A DNA stretch of 64,000 bases from Eledone cirrhosa (Eukaryota; Mollusca; Cephalopoda; Octopoda; Eledonidae): NCBI GenBank assembly GCA_964016885.1, contig OZ024744.1, forward strand, positions 24,288,798 through 24,352,797, read 5' to 3'. The position numbers and the translations under genes were made by a program. Numbering within the stretch: the stretch's first letter is position 1; every line of letters starts with the position of its first letter. This document shows positions 39,501 to 53,127 of the stretch, in pieces. The notes beneath the pieces were generated by a model. The model was not told the origin of the DNA. It searched no databases and worked only from the letters and a program-made list of their open reading frames with translations.

Positions 39501-42104
39501 TTCAACCTTAAGAACTGACTCATTTTAACAACAGTTGAATCTTCAAATAAAACTCGTTTTAACAACAGTTGAATGTTAAGAACTGAATCGTTTTAACAAC
39601 AGCTGAATCTTAAGATAAACTCGTTTTAACAACAGTTGAATCTTAAGATAAACCTCGTTTTAACAACAGTTTAATCTTAAGAACTGAATCGTTTTAACAA
39701 CAGTTGAATCTTAAGATAAAATTCGTTTTAACAATAGTTGAATCTTAAGAACTGATTCGTTTTAACAACAGTTCAAACTTAAGAACTGACTCGTTTTAAC
39801 AACTGCTGAATCTTCAGATGAAACTCGTTTTAACAACAGTTGAATCTTAAGAACTGACTCATTTTAACAACAGTTGAATCTTAAGACAAAACATCATTTT
39901 AACAACAGTTGAATCTTAAAATAAAACTCGTTTTAACAACAGTTGAATCTTAAGAACTGACTCGTTTTAACAACAGTTGAATCTTAAGAACTGACTCGTT
40001 TTAACAACAATTCAACCTTAAGAACTGACTCGTTTTAACAACAGTTGAATCTTAAGAACGGACTCGTTTTAACAACAGTTGAATCTTAAGAACTGACTCG
40101 TTTTAACAACAACTGAATCTTAAGATTAAACTCGTTTTAACAACAGTTGAATCTTAAGAACTGTCTCGTTTTAACAACAGTTGAATCTTAAGATAAACCT
40201 CGTTTTAACAACAGTTTAATCTTAACAACTGACTCGTTTTAACAACAGTTGAATCTTAAGATAAAATTCGTTTTAACAACAGTTGAATCTTAAGAACTGA
40301 TTCGTTTTAACAACAGTTCAAACTTAAGAACTGACTCGTTTTAACAACAGTTGAATCTTATGATAAAACTCATTTTAACAACAGTTGAATCTTAAGAACT
40401 GATTCGTTTTAACAACAAATGAATCTTAAGATAAACCTCGCTTTAACAAAAGTTGAATCTTAAGAACTGGCTCGTTTTAACAACAGTTGAATCTTAAGAA
40501 CTGTCTCGTTTTAACAACACTTGAATCTTAAGAACTGACTCGTTTTAACAACAGTTGAATCTTATGATAAACCCATTTTAACAACAGTTGAATCTTAAGA
40601 ACTGACTCGTTTTAACAACAGTTGAATCTTAAGATAAAACTCGTTTTAACAACAGTTGAATCTTAAGAACTGACTCGTTTTAACAACAGTTGAATCTTAA
40701 GAACTGACTCGTTTTATAAACAGTTCAACCTTAAGAACTGACTCGTTTTAACAACAGTTGAATCTTCAAATAAAACTCGTTTTAACAACAGTTGAATATT
40801 AAGAACTGACTCGTTTTAACAGCAGTTGAATCTTAATATAAAACTCGTTTTAACAACAGTTGAATCTTAAGAACTGACTCGTTTTAATAACAGTTGAATC
40901 TTAAGATAAAACTCGTTTTAACAACATTTGAATCTTAAAAACTGACTCGTTTTAACATCAGCTGAATTTTAAGATAAAACTCGTTTTAACAACAGTTGAA
41001 TCTTAAGAACTGACTCGTTTTATCAACAGTTCAACCTTAAGAACTGACTCGTTTTAACAACAGTTGAATCTTCAAATAAAACTCGTTTTAACAACAGTTG
41101 AATCTTAAGAACTGACTCGTTTTAACAACAGTTGAATCTTAAGATAAAACTCGTTTTAACAACAGCTGAATCTTAAGATTAAACTCATTTTAACAACAGT
41201 TGAATCTCAAGACAAAACCCGTTTTAACAACAGTTGAATCTTAAGAACTGACTCGTTTTAACAACAGTTGAATCTTAAGAACTGACTCGTTTAACAACAG
41301 TTGAATCTTAAGAACTGTCTCGTTTTAACAACAGTTGAATCTTAAGATAAACCTCGTTTTAACAACAGTTTAATCTTAACAACTGACTCGTTTTAACAAC
41401 AGTTGAATCTTAAGATAAAATTCGTTTTAACAACAGTTGAATCTTAAGAACTGATTCGTTTTAACAACAGTTCAAACTTAAGAACTGACTCGTTTTAACA
41501 ACAGTTGAATCTTAAGAACTGACTCGTTTTATAAACAGTTCAACCTTAAGAACTTACTCGTTTTAACAACAGTTGAATATTAAGAACTGATTCGTTTTAA
41601 CAGCAGTTGAATCTTAATATAAAACTCGTTTTAACAACAGTTGAATCTTAAGAACTAACTCGTTTTAATAACAGTTGAATCTTAAGATAGAACTCGTTTT
41701 AACAACAGTTGAATCTTAAGAACTGACTCGTTTTAACAACAGCTGAATTTTAAGATAAAACTCGTTTTAACAACAGTTGAATCTTAAGAACTGACTCGTT
41801 TTATCAACAGTTCAACCTTAAGAACTGACTCGTTTTAACAACAGTTGAATCTTCAAATAAACCTCGTTTTAACAACAGTTGCATCTTAAGAACTGGCTCG
41901 TTTAAACAACAGTTGAATCTTAAGATAAAACTCGTTTTAACAACAGTTGAATCTTAAGAACTGACTCGTTTTAACAACAGTTGAATCTTAAGAACTGACT
42001 CGTTTTAACAACAGTTGAATCTTAAGATAAAATTCGTTTTATCAACAGTTGAATCTTAAGAACTAATTCGTTTTAACAACAGTTCAAACTTAAGAACAGA
42101 CTCG
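36522..42104 (+). repeat. Approx. 7-kb higher-order unit, copy b
   Basis: Counterpart of copy a (offset 6,932 then 5,878). It has the single-copy state of the 1,054-bp segment. Near-identity with copy a is seen for example in the shared rare forms AACTGCTGAATCTTCAGATG (33,923 and 39,801), GAACGGACTCG, AACATCAGCTG and CTAACTCGTTTTAATAAC. After 42,104 it continues with CGTATTAACAACAG and the 14 monomers lacking in copy a. Confidence 0.87.
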
Positions 42105-42632
42105 TATTAACAACAGTTGAATCTTATTATAAAACTCATTTTAACAACAGTTCAACCTTAAGAACTGACTCGTTTTAACAACAGTTGAATCTTCAAATAA
42201 ACCTCGTTTTAACAACAGTTGCATCTTAAGAACTGGCTCATTTAAACAACAGTTGAATATTAAGATAAAACACGTTTTAACAACAGTTGAATCTTAAGAA
42301 CTGACTCGTTTTAACAACAGTTGAATCTTCAAATAAAACTCGTTTTAACAACAGTTGAATATTAAGAACTGACTCGTTTTAACAACAGTTCAACCTTAAG
42401 AACTGACTCGTTTTAACAACAGTTGAATCTTCAAATAAAACTCGTTTTAACAACAGTTGAATCTTAAGAATTGACTCGTTTTAACAACAGTTGAATCTTA
42501 AGACAAAACCCGTTTTAACAACAGTTGAATCTTAAGAACTGACTCGTTTTAACAACAGTTGAATCTTAAGATAAAACTCGTTTTAACAACAGTTGAATCT
42601 TAAGAACTGACTCGTTTTAACAACAGTTGAAT

Positions 42633-45600
42633 CTTAAGATAAACTCGTGTTAACAACAGTTGAATCTTAAGAACTGACTCGTTTTAACAACAGCTGAATC
42701 TTAAGATAAAACTCGTATTAACAACAGTTGAATCTTAAGAACTGACTCGTTTTATCAACAGTTCAACCTTAAGAACTGACTCGTTTTAACAACAGTTGAA
42801 TCTTCAAATAAAACTCGTTTTAACAACAGTTGAATCTTAAGAACTGACTCGTTTTAACAACAGTTGAATCTTAAGATAAAACTCGTTTTAACAACAGCTG
42901 AATCTTAAGATTAAACTCATTTTAACAACAGTTGAATCTCAAGACAAAACCCGTTTTAACAACAGTTGAATCTTAAGAACTGACTCGTTTTAACAACAGT
43001 TGAATCTTAAGAACTGACTCGTTTTAACAACAACTGAATCTTAAGATTAAACTCGTTTTAACAACAGTTGAATCTTAAGAACTGTCTCGTTTTAACAACA
43101 GTTGAATCTTAAGATAAACCTCGTTTTAACAACAGTTTAATCTTAACAACTGACTCGTTTTAACAACAGTTGAATCTTAAGATAAAATTCGTTTTAACAA
43201 CAGTTGAATCTTAAGAACTGATTCGTTTTAACAACAGTTGAATCTTAAGATAAAACTCATTTTAACAACAGTTGAATCTTAAGAACTGATTCGTTTTAAC
43301 AACAGATGAATCTTAAGATAAACCTCGTTTTAACAAAAGTTGAATCTTAAGAACTGGCTCGTTTTAACAACAGTTGAATCTTAAGAACTGTCTCGTTTTA
43401 ACAACAGTTGAATCTTAAGAACTGACTCGTTTTAACAACAGTTGAATCTTATGATAAAACCCATTTTAACAACAGTTGAATCTTAAGATAAAACTCGTTT
43501 TAACAACAGTTGAATCTTAATAACTGACTCGTTTTAACAACAGTTGAATCTTAAGATAAAACTCGTTTTAACAACAGTTGAATCTTAAGAACTGACTCGT
43601 TTTAACAACAGTTGAATCTTAAGAACTGACTCGTTTTATAAACAGTTCAACCTTAAGAACTGACTCGTTTTAACAACAGTTGAATCTTCAAATAAAACCC
43701 GTTTTAACAACAGTTGAATATTAAGAACTGACTCGTTTTAACAGCAGTTGAACCTTAATATAAAACTCATTTTAACAACAGTTGAATCTTAAGAACTGAT
43801 TCGTTTTAACAACAGATGAATCTTAAGATAAACCTCGTTTTAACAACAGTTGCATCTTAAGAACTGGCTCGTTTAACAACAGTTGAATCTTATGATAAAA
43901 CCCATTTTAACAACAGTTGAATCTTAAGAACTGACTCGTTTTAACAACAGTTGAATCTTAAGATAAAACTCGTTTTAACAACAGTTGAATCTTAAGAACT
44001 GACTCGTTTTAACAACAGTTGAATCTTAAGAACTGACTCGTTTTATAAACAGTTCAACCTTAAGAACTGACTCGTTTTAACAACAGTTGAATCTTCAAAT
44101 AAAACTCGTTTTAACAACAGTTGAATATTAAGAACTGACTCGTTTTAACAGCAGTTGAATCTTAATGTAAAACTCGTTTTAACAACAGTTGAATCTTAAG
44201 AACTGACTCGTTTTAATAACAGTTGAATCTTAAGATAAAACTCGTTTTAACAACAGTTGAATCTTAAGAACTGACTCGTTTTATCAACAGTTCAACCTTA
44301 AGAACTGACTCGTTTTAACAACAGTTGAATCTTCAAATAAAACTCGTTTTAACAACAGTTGAATCTTCAAATAAAACTCGTTTTAACAACAGTTGAATCT
44401 TAAGAACTGACTCGTTTTAACAACAGTTGAATCTTAAGATAAAACTCGTTTTAACAACAGCTGAATCTTAAGATTAAACTCATTTTAACAACAGTTGAAT
44501 CTCAAGACAAAGCCCGTTTTAACAACAGTTGAATCTTAAGAACTGACTCGTTTTAACAACAGTTGAATCTTAAGAACTGACTCGTTTTAACAACAACTGA
44601 ATCTTAAGATTAAACTCGTTTTAACAACAGTTGAATCTTAAGAACTGTCTCGTTTTAACAACAGTTGAATCTTAAGACAAAACCCGTTTTAACAACAGTT
44701 GAATCTTAAGAACTGACTCGTTTTAACAACAGTTGAATCTTCAAATAAAACTCGTTTTAACAACAGTTGAATCTTAAGAACTGACTCGTTTTAACAACAG
44801 TTCAACCTTAAGAACTGACTCGTTTTAACAACAGTTGAATCTTCAAATAAACCTCGTGTTAACAACAGTTGCATCTTAAGAACTGGCTCATTTAAACAAC
44901 AGTTGAATCTTAAGATAAAACACGTTTTAACAACAGTTGAATCTTAAGAACTGACTCGTTTTAACAACAGTTGAATCTTCAAATAAAACTCGTTTTAACA
45001 ACAGTTGAATCTTAAGAACTGACTCGTTTTAACAACAGTTCAACCTTAAGAACTGACTCGTTTTAACAACAGTTGAATCTTCAAATAAAACTCGTTTTAA
45101 CAACAGTTGAATCTTAAGAATTGACTCGTTTTAACAACAGTTGAATCTTAAGACAAAACCCGTTTTAACAACAGTTGAATCTTAAGAACTGACTCGTTTT
45201 AACAACAGTTGAATCTTAAGATAAAACTCGTTTTAACAACAGTTGAATCTTAAGAACTGACTCGTTTTAACAACAGTTGAATCTTAAGATAAACTCGTGT
45301 TAACAACAGTTGAATCTTAAGAACTGACTCGTTTTAACAACAGCTGAATCTTAAGATGAAACTCGTATTAACAACAGTTGAATCTTAAGAACTGACTCGT
45401 TTTATCAACAGTTCAACCTTAAGAACTGACTCGTTTTAACAACAGTTGAATCTTCAAATAAAACTCGTGTTAACAACAGTTGAATCTTAAGAACTGACTC
45501 GTTTTAACAACAACTGAATCTTAAGATTAAACTCGTTTTAACAACAGTTGAATCTTAAGAACTGTCTCGTTTTAACAACAGTTGAATCTTAAGATAAACC

Positions 45601-46127
45601 TCGTTTTAACAACAGTTTAATCTTAACAACTGACTCGTTTTAACAACAGTTGAATCTTAAGATAAAATTCGTTTTAACAACAGTTGAATCTTAAGAACTG
45701 ATTCGTTTTAACAACAGTTCAAACTTAAGGACTGACTCGTTTTAACAACAGTTGAATCTTATGATAAAACTCATTTTAACAACAGTTGAATCTTAAGAAC
45801 TGATTCGTTTTAACAACAGATGAATCTTAAGATAAACCTCGTTTTAACAAAAGTTGAATCTTAAGAACTGGCTCGTTTTAACAACAGTTGAATCTTAAGA
45901 ACTGTCTCGTTTTAACAACAGTTGAATCTTAAGAACTGACTCGTTTTAACAACAGTTGAATCTTATGATAAAACCCATTTTAACAACAGTTGAATCTTAA
46001 GATAAAACTCGTTTTAACAACAGTTGAATCTTAATAACTGACTCGTTTTAACAACAGTTGAATCTTAAGATAAAACTCGTTTTAACAACAGTTGAATCTT
46101 AAGAACTGACTCGTTTTAACAACAGTT
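42633..46127 (+). repeat. Partial unit between copies b and c
   Basis: Matches 27,070-30,360 (offset about 15.6-15.7 kb) and its first part also matches 36,291 onwards (offset 6,354). It has the TCGTGTTAAC marker twice (42645 and near 45,297). Compared with the upstream copy it lacks the TTCAAAC monomer near 43,230 and has extra monomers near 43,390-43,510. It leads directly into copy c. Confidence 0.7.
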
Positions 46128-48966
46128 GAATCTTAAGAACTGACTCGTTTTATAAACAGTTCAACCTTAAGAACTGACTCGTTTTAACAACAGTTGAATC
46201 TTCAAATAAAACCCGTTTTAACAACAGTTGAATATTAAGAACTGACTCGTTTTAACAGCAGTTGAACCTTAATATAAAACTCATTTTAACAACAGTTGAA
46301 TCTCAAGACAAAACCCGTTTTAACAACAGTTGAATCTTAAGAACTGACTCGTTTTAACAACAGTTGAATCTTAAGAACTGACTCGTTTTAACAACAGTTG
46401 AATCTTAAGAACTGTCTCGTTTTAACAACAGTTGAATCTTAAGATAAACCTCGTTTTAACAACAGTTTAATCTTAACAACTGACTCGTTTTAACAACAGT
46501 TGAATCTTAAGATAAAATTCGTTTTAACAACAGTTGAATCTTAAGAACTGATTCGTTTTAACAACAGTTCAAACTTAAGAACTGACTCGTTTTAACAACA
46601 GTTGAATCTTATGATAAAACTCATTTTAACAACAGTTGAATCTTAAGAACTGATTCGTTTTAACAACAGATGAATCTTAAGATAAACCTCGCTTTAACAA
46701 AAGTTGAATCTTAAGAACTGGCTCGTTTTAACAACAGTTGAATCTTAAGAACTGTCTCGTTTTAACAACACTTGAATCTTAAGAACTGACTCGTTTTAAC
46801 AACAGTTGAATCTTATGATAAAACCCATTTTAACAACAGTTGAATCTTAAGATAAAACTCGTTTTAACAACAGTTGAATCTTAAGAACTGACTCGTTTTA
46901 ACAACAGTTGAATCTTAAGATAAAACTCGTTTTAACAACAGTTGAATCTTAAGAACTGACTCGTTTTAACAACATTTGAATCTTAAGAATTGACTCGTTT
47001 TATAAACAGTTCAACCTTAAGAACTGACTCGTTTTAACAACAGTTGAATCTTCAAATAAAACTCGTTTTAACAACAGTTGAATATTAAGAACTGACTCGT
47101 TTTAACAGCAGTTGAATCTTAATATAAAACTCGTTTTAACAACAGTTGAATCTTAAGAACTGACTCGTTTTAATAACAGTTGAATCTTAAGATAAAACTC
47201 GTTTTAACAACAGTTGAATCTTAAGAACTGACTCGTTTTAACAACAGCTGAATTTTAAGATGAAACTCGTTTTAACAACAGTTGAATCTTAAGAACTGAC
47301 TCGTTTTATCAACAGTTCAACCTTAAGAACTGACTCATTTTAACAACAGTTGAATCTTAAGATAAAACTCGTTTTAACAACAGCTGAATCTTAAGATTAA
47401 ACTCATTTTAACAACAGTTGAATCTCAAGACAAAACCCGTTTTAACAACAGTTGAATCTTAAGAACTGACTCGTTTTAACAACAGTTGAATCTTAAGAAC
47501 TGACTCGTTTTAACAACAACTGAATCTTAAGATTAAACTCGTTTTAACAACAGTTGAATCTTAAGAACTGTCTCGTTTTAACAACAGTTGAATCTTAAGA
47601 TAAACCTCGTTTTAACAACAGTTTAATCTTAACAACTGACTCGTTTTAACAACAGTTGAATCTTAAGATAAAATTCGTTTTAACAACAGTTGAATCTTAA
47701 GAACTGATTCGTTTTAACAACAGTTCAAACTTAAGGACTGACTCGTTTTAACAACAGTTGAATCTTATGATAAAACTCATTTTAACAACAGTTGAATCTT
47801 AAGAACTGATTCGTTTTAACAACAGATGAATCTTAAGATAAACCTCGTTTTAACAAAAGTTGAATCTTAAGAACTGGCTCGTTTTAACAACAGTTGAATC
47901 TTAAGAACTGTCTCGTTTTAACAACAGTTGAATCTTAAGAACTGACTCGTTTTAACAACAGTTGAATCTTATGATAAAACCCATTTTAACAACAGTTGAA
48001 TCTTAAGATAAAACTCGTTTTAACAACAGTTGAATCTTAATAACTGACTCGTTTTAACAACAGTTGAATCTTAAGATAAAACTCGTTTTAACAACAGTTG
48101 AATCTTAAGAACTGACTCGTTTTAACAACAGTTGAATCTTAAGAACTGACTCGTTTTATAAACAGTTCAACCTTAAGAACTGACTCGTTTTAACAACAGT
48201 TGAATCTTCAAATAAAACCCGTTTTAACAACAGTTGAATATTAAGAACTGACTCGTTTTAACAGCAGTTGAACCTTAATATAAAACTCATTTTAACAACA
48301 GTTGAATCTCAAGACAAAACCCGTTTTAACAACAGTTGAATCTTAAGAACTGACTCGTTTTAACAACAGTTGAATCTTAAGAACTGACTCGTTTTAACAA
48401 CAGTTGAATCTTAAGAACTGTCTCGTTTTAACAACAGTTGAATCTTAAGATAAACCTCGTTTTAACAACAGTTTAATCTTAACAACTGACTCGTTTTAAC
48501 AACAGTTGAATCTTAAGATAAAATTCGTTTTAACAACAGTTGAATCTTAAGAACTGATTCGTTTTAACAACAGTTCAAACTTAAGAACTGACTCGTTTTA
48601 ACAACAGTTGAATCTTATGATAAAACTCATTTTAACAACAGTTGAATCTTAAGAACTGATTCGTTTTAACAACAGATGAATCTTAAGATAAACCTCGCTT
48701 TAACAAAAGTTGAATCTTAAGAACTGGCTCGTTTTAACAACAGTTGAATCTTAAGAACTGTCTCGTTTTAACAACACTTGAATCTTAAGAACTGACTCGT
48801 TTTAACAACAGTTGAATCTTATGATAAAACCCATTTTAACAACAGTTGAATCTTAAAATAAAACTCGTTTTAACAACAGTTGAATCTTAAGAACTGACTC
48901 GTTTTAACAACAGTTGAATCTTAAGATAAAACTCGTTTTAACAACAGTTGAATCTTAAGAACTGAC

Positions 48967-48999
48967 TCGTTTAACAACATTTGAATCTTAAGAATTGAC
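48967..48999 (+). repeat. 33-bp monomer private to copy c
   Basis: It reads TCGTTTAACAACATTTG, with one T fewer than its counterpart near 56,000 in copy d. It accounts for the offset change from 7,033 to 7,034 bp between copies c and d, so it post-dates that duplication or was repaired in copy d. Confidence 0.88.
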
Positions 49000-49305
49000 T
49001 CGTTTTATAAACAGTTCAACCTTAAGAACTGACTCGTTTTAACAACAGTTGAATCTTCAAATAAAACTCGTTTTAACAACAGTTGAATATTAAGAACTGA
49101 CTCGTTTTAACAGCAGTTGAATCTTAATATAAAACTCGTTTTAACAACAGTTGAATCTTAAGAACTGACTCGTTTTAATAACAGTTGAATCTTAAGATAA
49201 AACTCGTTTTAACAACAGTTGAATCTTAAGAACTGACTCGTTTTAACAACAGCTGAATTTTAAGATAAAACTCGTTTTAACAACAGTTGAATCTTAAGAA
49301 CTGAC

Positions 49306-49338
49306 TCGTTTTATCAACAGTTCAACCTTAGAACTGAC
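49306..49338 (+). repeat. 33-bp monomer shared by copies c and d
   Basis: The middle reads TTCAACCTTAGAACTGAC with one A lost from CTTAAG, removing the AflII site. The same deletion is at 56,340-56,372, exactly 7,034 bp later. Equivalent monomers in copies a and b keep CTTAAG, so the deletion came before the c/d duplication and after the split from a/b. Confidence 0.9.
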
Positions 49339-50127
49339 TCATTTTAACAACAGTTGAATCTTCAAATAAAACTCGTTTTAACAACAGTTGAATGTTAAGA
49401 ACTGATTCGTTTTAACAACAGCTGAATCTTAAGATAAACTCGTTTTAACAACAGTTGAATCTTAAGATAAACCTCGTTTTAACAACAGTTTAATCTTAAG
49501 AACTGACTCGTTTTAACAACAGTTGAATCTTAAGATAAAATTCGTTTTAACAACAGTTGAATCTTAAGAACTGATTCGTTTTAACAACAGTTTAAACTTA
49601 AGAACTGACTCGTTTTAACAACAGTTGAATCTTAAGATAAAACTCGTTTTAACAACAGTTGAATCTTAAGAACTGATTCGTATTAACAACAGTTGAATAT
49701 TAAGATAAAACTCGTTTTAACAACAGTTAAATCTTAAGAACTGACTCGTTTTAACAACAGTTGAATCTTAAGATAAAACTCGTTTTAACAACAGTTAAAT
49801 CTTAAGAACTGTCTCGTTTTAACAACAGTTGAATCTTAAGAACTGACTCGTTTTAACAACAGTTGAATCTTATGATAAGACTCATTTTAACAACAGTTGA
49901 ATCTTAAGATAAAACTCGTTTTAACAACAGTTGAATCTTAAGAACTGACTCGTTTTAACAACAGTTGAATCTTAAGATAAAACTCGTTTTAACAACAGTT
50001 GAATCTTAAGAACTGACTCGTTTTAACAACAGTTGAATCTTAAGAACTGACTCGTTTTATAAACAGTTCAACCTTAAGAACTTACTCGTTTTAACAACAG
50101 TTGAATATTAAGAACTGATTCGTTTTA

Positions 50128-50247
50128 ATAACAGTTAAATCTTAAGAACTGTCTCGTTTTAACAACAGTTGAATCTTAAGAACTGACTCGTTTTAACAAC
50201 AGTTGAATCTTATGATAAGACTCATTTTAACAACAGTTGAATCTTAA
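50128..50247 (+). repeat. Small insertion copied from 340 bp upstream
   Basis: CAGTTAAATCTTAAGAACTG and TATGATAAGACTC occur at 49,796/49,874 and again at 50,136/50,214, exactly 340 bp (10 monomers) apart. Copies a and b have only the first of these and instead show AACAGCAGTTGAATCTTAAT at this place. The same extra piece is in copy d (57,170 and 57,248), so it arose before the c/d duplication. It looks like a short-range duplication or conversion tract of three to four monomers. Confidence 0.82.
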
Positions 50248-53127
50248 TATAAAACTCGTTTTAACAACAGTTGAATCTTAAGAACTGACTCGTTTTAATA
50301 ACAGTTGAATCTTAAGATAGAACTCGTTTTAACAACAGTTGAATCTTAAGAACTGACTCGTTTTAACAACAGCTGAATTTTAAGATAAAACTCGTTTTAA
50401 CAACAGTTGAATCTTAAGAACTGACTCGTTTTATCAACAGTTCAACCTTAAGAACTGACTCATTTTAACAACAGTTGAATCTTCAAATAAAACTCGTTTT
50501 AACAACAGTTGAATGTTAAGAACTGAATCGTTTTAACAACAGCTGAATCTTAAGATAAACTCGTTTTAACAACAGTTGAATCTTAAGATAAACCTCGTTT
50601 TAACAACAGTTTAATCTTAAGAACTGAATCGTTTTAACAACAGTTGAATCTTAAGATAAAATTCGTTTTAACAATAGTTGAATCTTAAGAACTGATTCGT
50701 TTTAACAACAGTTCAAACTTAAGAACTGACTCGTTTTAACAACAGCTGAATCTTCAGATGAAACTCGTTTTAACAACAGTTGAATCTTAAGAACTGACTC
50801 ATTTTAACAACAGTTGAATCTTAAGATAAAACATCATTTTAACAACAGTTGAATCTTAAAATAAAACTCGTTTTAACAACAGTTGAATCTTAAGAACTGA
50901 CTCGTTTTAACAACAGTTGAATCTTAAGAACTGACTCGTTTTAACAACAATTCAACCTTAAGAACTGACTCGTATTAACAACAGTTGAATCTTAAGAACG
51001 GACTCGTTTTAACAACAGTTGAATCTTAAGAACTGACTCGTTTTAACAACAACTGAATCTTAAGATTAAACTCGTTTTAACAACAGTTGAATCTTAAGAA
51101 CTGTCTCGTTTTAACAACAGTTGAATCTTAAGATAAACCTCGTTTTAACAACAGTTTAATCTTAACAACTGACTCGTTTTAACAACAGTTGAATCTTAAG
51201 ATAAAATTCGTTTTAACAACAGTTGAATCTTAAGAACTGATTGGTTTTAACAACAGTTCAAACTTAAGAACTGACTCGTTTTAACAACAGTTGAATCTTA
51301 TGATAAAACTCATTTTAACAACAGTTGAATCTTAAGAACTGATTCGTTTTAACAACAAATGAATCTTAAGATAAACCTCGCTTTAACAAAAGTTGAATCT
51401 TAAGAACTGGCTCGTTTTAACAACAGTTGAATCTTAAGAACTGTCTCGTTTTAACAACACTTGAATCTTAAGAACTGACTCGTTTTAACAACAGTTGAAT
51501 CTTATGATAAAACCCATTTTAACAACAGTTGAATCTTAAGAACTGACTCGTTTTAACAACAGTTGAATCTTAAGATAAAACTCGTTTTAACAACAGTTGA
51601 ATCTTAAGAACTGACTCGTTTTAACAACAGTTGAATCTTAAGAACTGACTCGTTTTATAAACAGTTCAACCTTAAGAACTGACTCGTTTTAACAACAGTT
51701 GAATCTTCAAATAAAACTCGTTTTAACAACAGTTGAATATTAAGAACTGACTCGTTTTAACAGCAGTTGAATCTTAATATAAAACTCGTTTTAACAACAG
51801 TTGAATCTTAAGAACTGACTCGTTTTAATAACAGTTGAATCTTAAGATAAAACTCGTTTTAACAACATTTGAATCTTAAAAACTGACTCGTTTTAACATC
51901 AGCTGAATTTTAAGATAAAACTCGTTTTAACAACAGTTGAATCTTAAGAACTGACTCGTTTTATCAACAGTTCAACCTTAAGAACTGACTCGTTTTAACA
52001 ACAGTTGAATCTTCAAATAAAACTCGTTTTAACAACAGTTGAATCTTAAGAACTGACTCGTTTTAACAACAGTTGAATCTTAAGATAAAACTCGTTTTAA
52101 CAACAGCTGAATCTTAAGATTAAACTCATTTTAACAACAGTTGAATCTCAAGACAAAACCCGTTTTAACAACAGTTGAATCTTAAGAACTGACTCGTTTT
52201 AACAACAGTTGAATCTTAAGAACTGACTCGTTTAACAACAGTTGAATCTTAAGAACTGTCTCGTTTTAACAACAGTTGAATATTAAGATAAACCTCGTTT
52301 TAACAACAGTTTAATCTTAACAACTGACTCGTTTTAACAACAGTTGAATCTTAAGATAAAATTCGTTTTAACAACAGTTGAATCTTAAGAACTGATTCGT
52401 TTTAACAACAGTTCAAACTTAAGAACTGACTCGTTTTAACAACAGTTGAATCTTAAGAACTGACTCGTTTTATAAACAGTTCAACCTTAAGAACTTACTC
52501 GTTTTAACAACAGTTGAATATTAAGAACTGATTCGTTTTAACAGCAGTTGAATCTTAATATAAAACTCGTTTTAACAACAGTTGAATCTTAAGAACTAAC
52601 TCGTTTTAATAACAGTTGAATCTTAAGATAGAACTCGTTTTAACAACAGTTGAATCTTAAGAACTGACTCGTTTTAACAACAGCTGAATTTTAAGATAAA
52701 ACTCGTTTTAACAACAGTTGAATCTTAAGAACTGACTCGTTTTATCAACAGTTCAACCTTAAGAACTGACTCATTTTAACAACAGTTGAATCTTCAAATA
52801 AAACTCGTTTTAACAACAGTTGAATGTTAAGAACTGAATCGTTTTAACAACAGCTGAATCTTAAGATAAACTCGTTTTAACAACAGTTGAATCTTAAGAT
52901 AAACCTCGTTTTAACAACAGTTTAATCTTAAGAACTGAATCGTTTTAACAACAGTTGAATCTTAAGATAAAATTCGTTTTAACAATAGTTGAATCTTAAG
53001 AACTGATTCGTTTTAACAACAGTTCAAACTTAAGCACTGACTCGTTTTAACAACAGCTGAATCTTCAGATGAAACTCGTTTTAACAACAGTTGAATCTTA
53101 AGAACTGACTCATTTTAACAACAGTTG

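Larger units (their letters stand above)
46128..53127 (+). repeat. Approx. 7-kb higher-order unit, copy c
   Basis: First of two adjacent copies. Offsets to copy d: TATAAAC 46151 to 53150 and CGCTTTAAC 46690 to 53689 (6,999); 48696 to 55729 (7,033); 51379 to 58413, TTGGTTTTAAC 51241 to 58275 and the 33-bp monomer 52228 to 59262 (7,034). The 34-bp step is an extra monomer in copy d near 54,568 and the 1-bp step is a T lost here in the monomer at 48,967. The join to copy d is near 53,127, where the monomer after CTCATTTT switches to the GAACTGACTCGTTTTATAAAC context found at the start of copy c. Confidence 0.9.
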
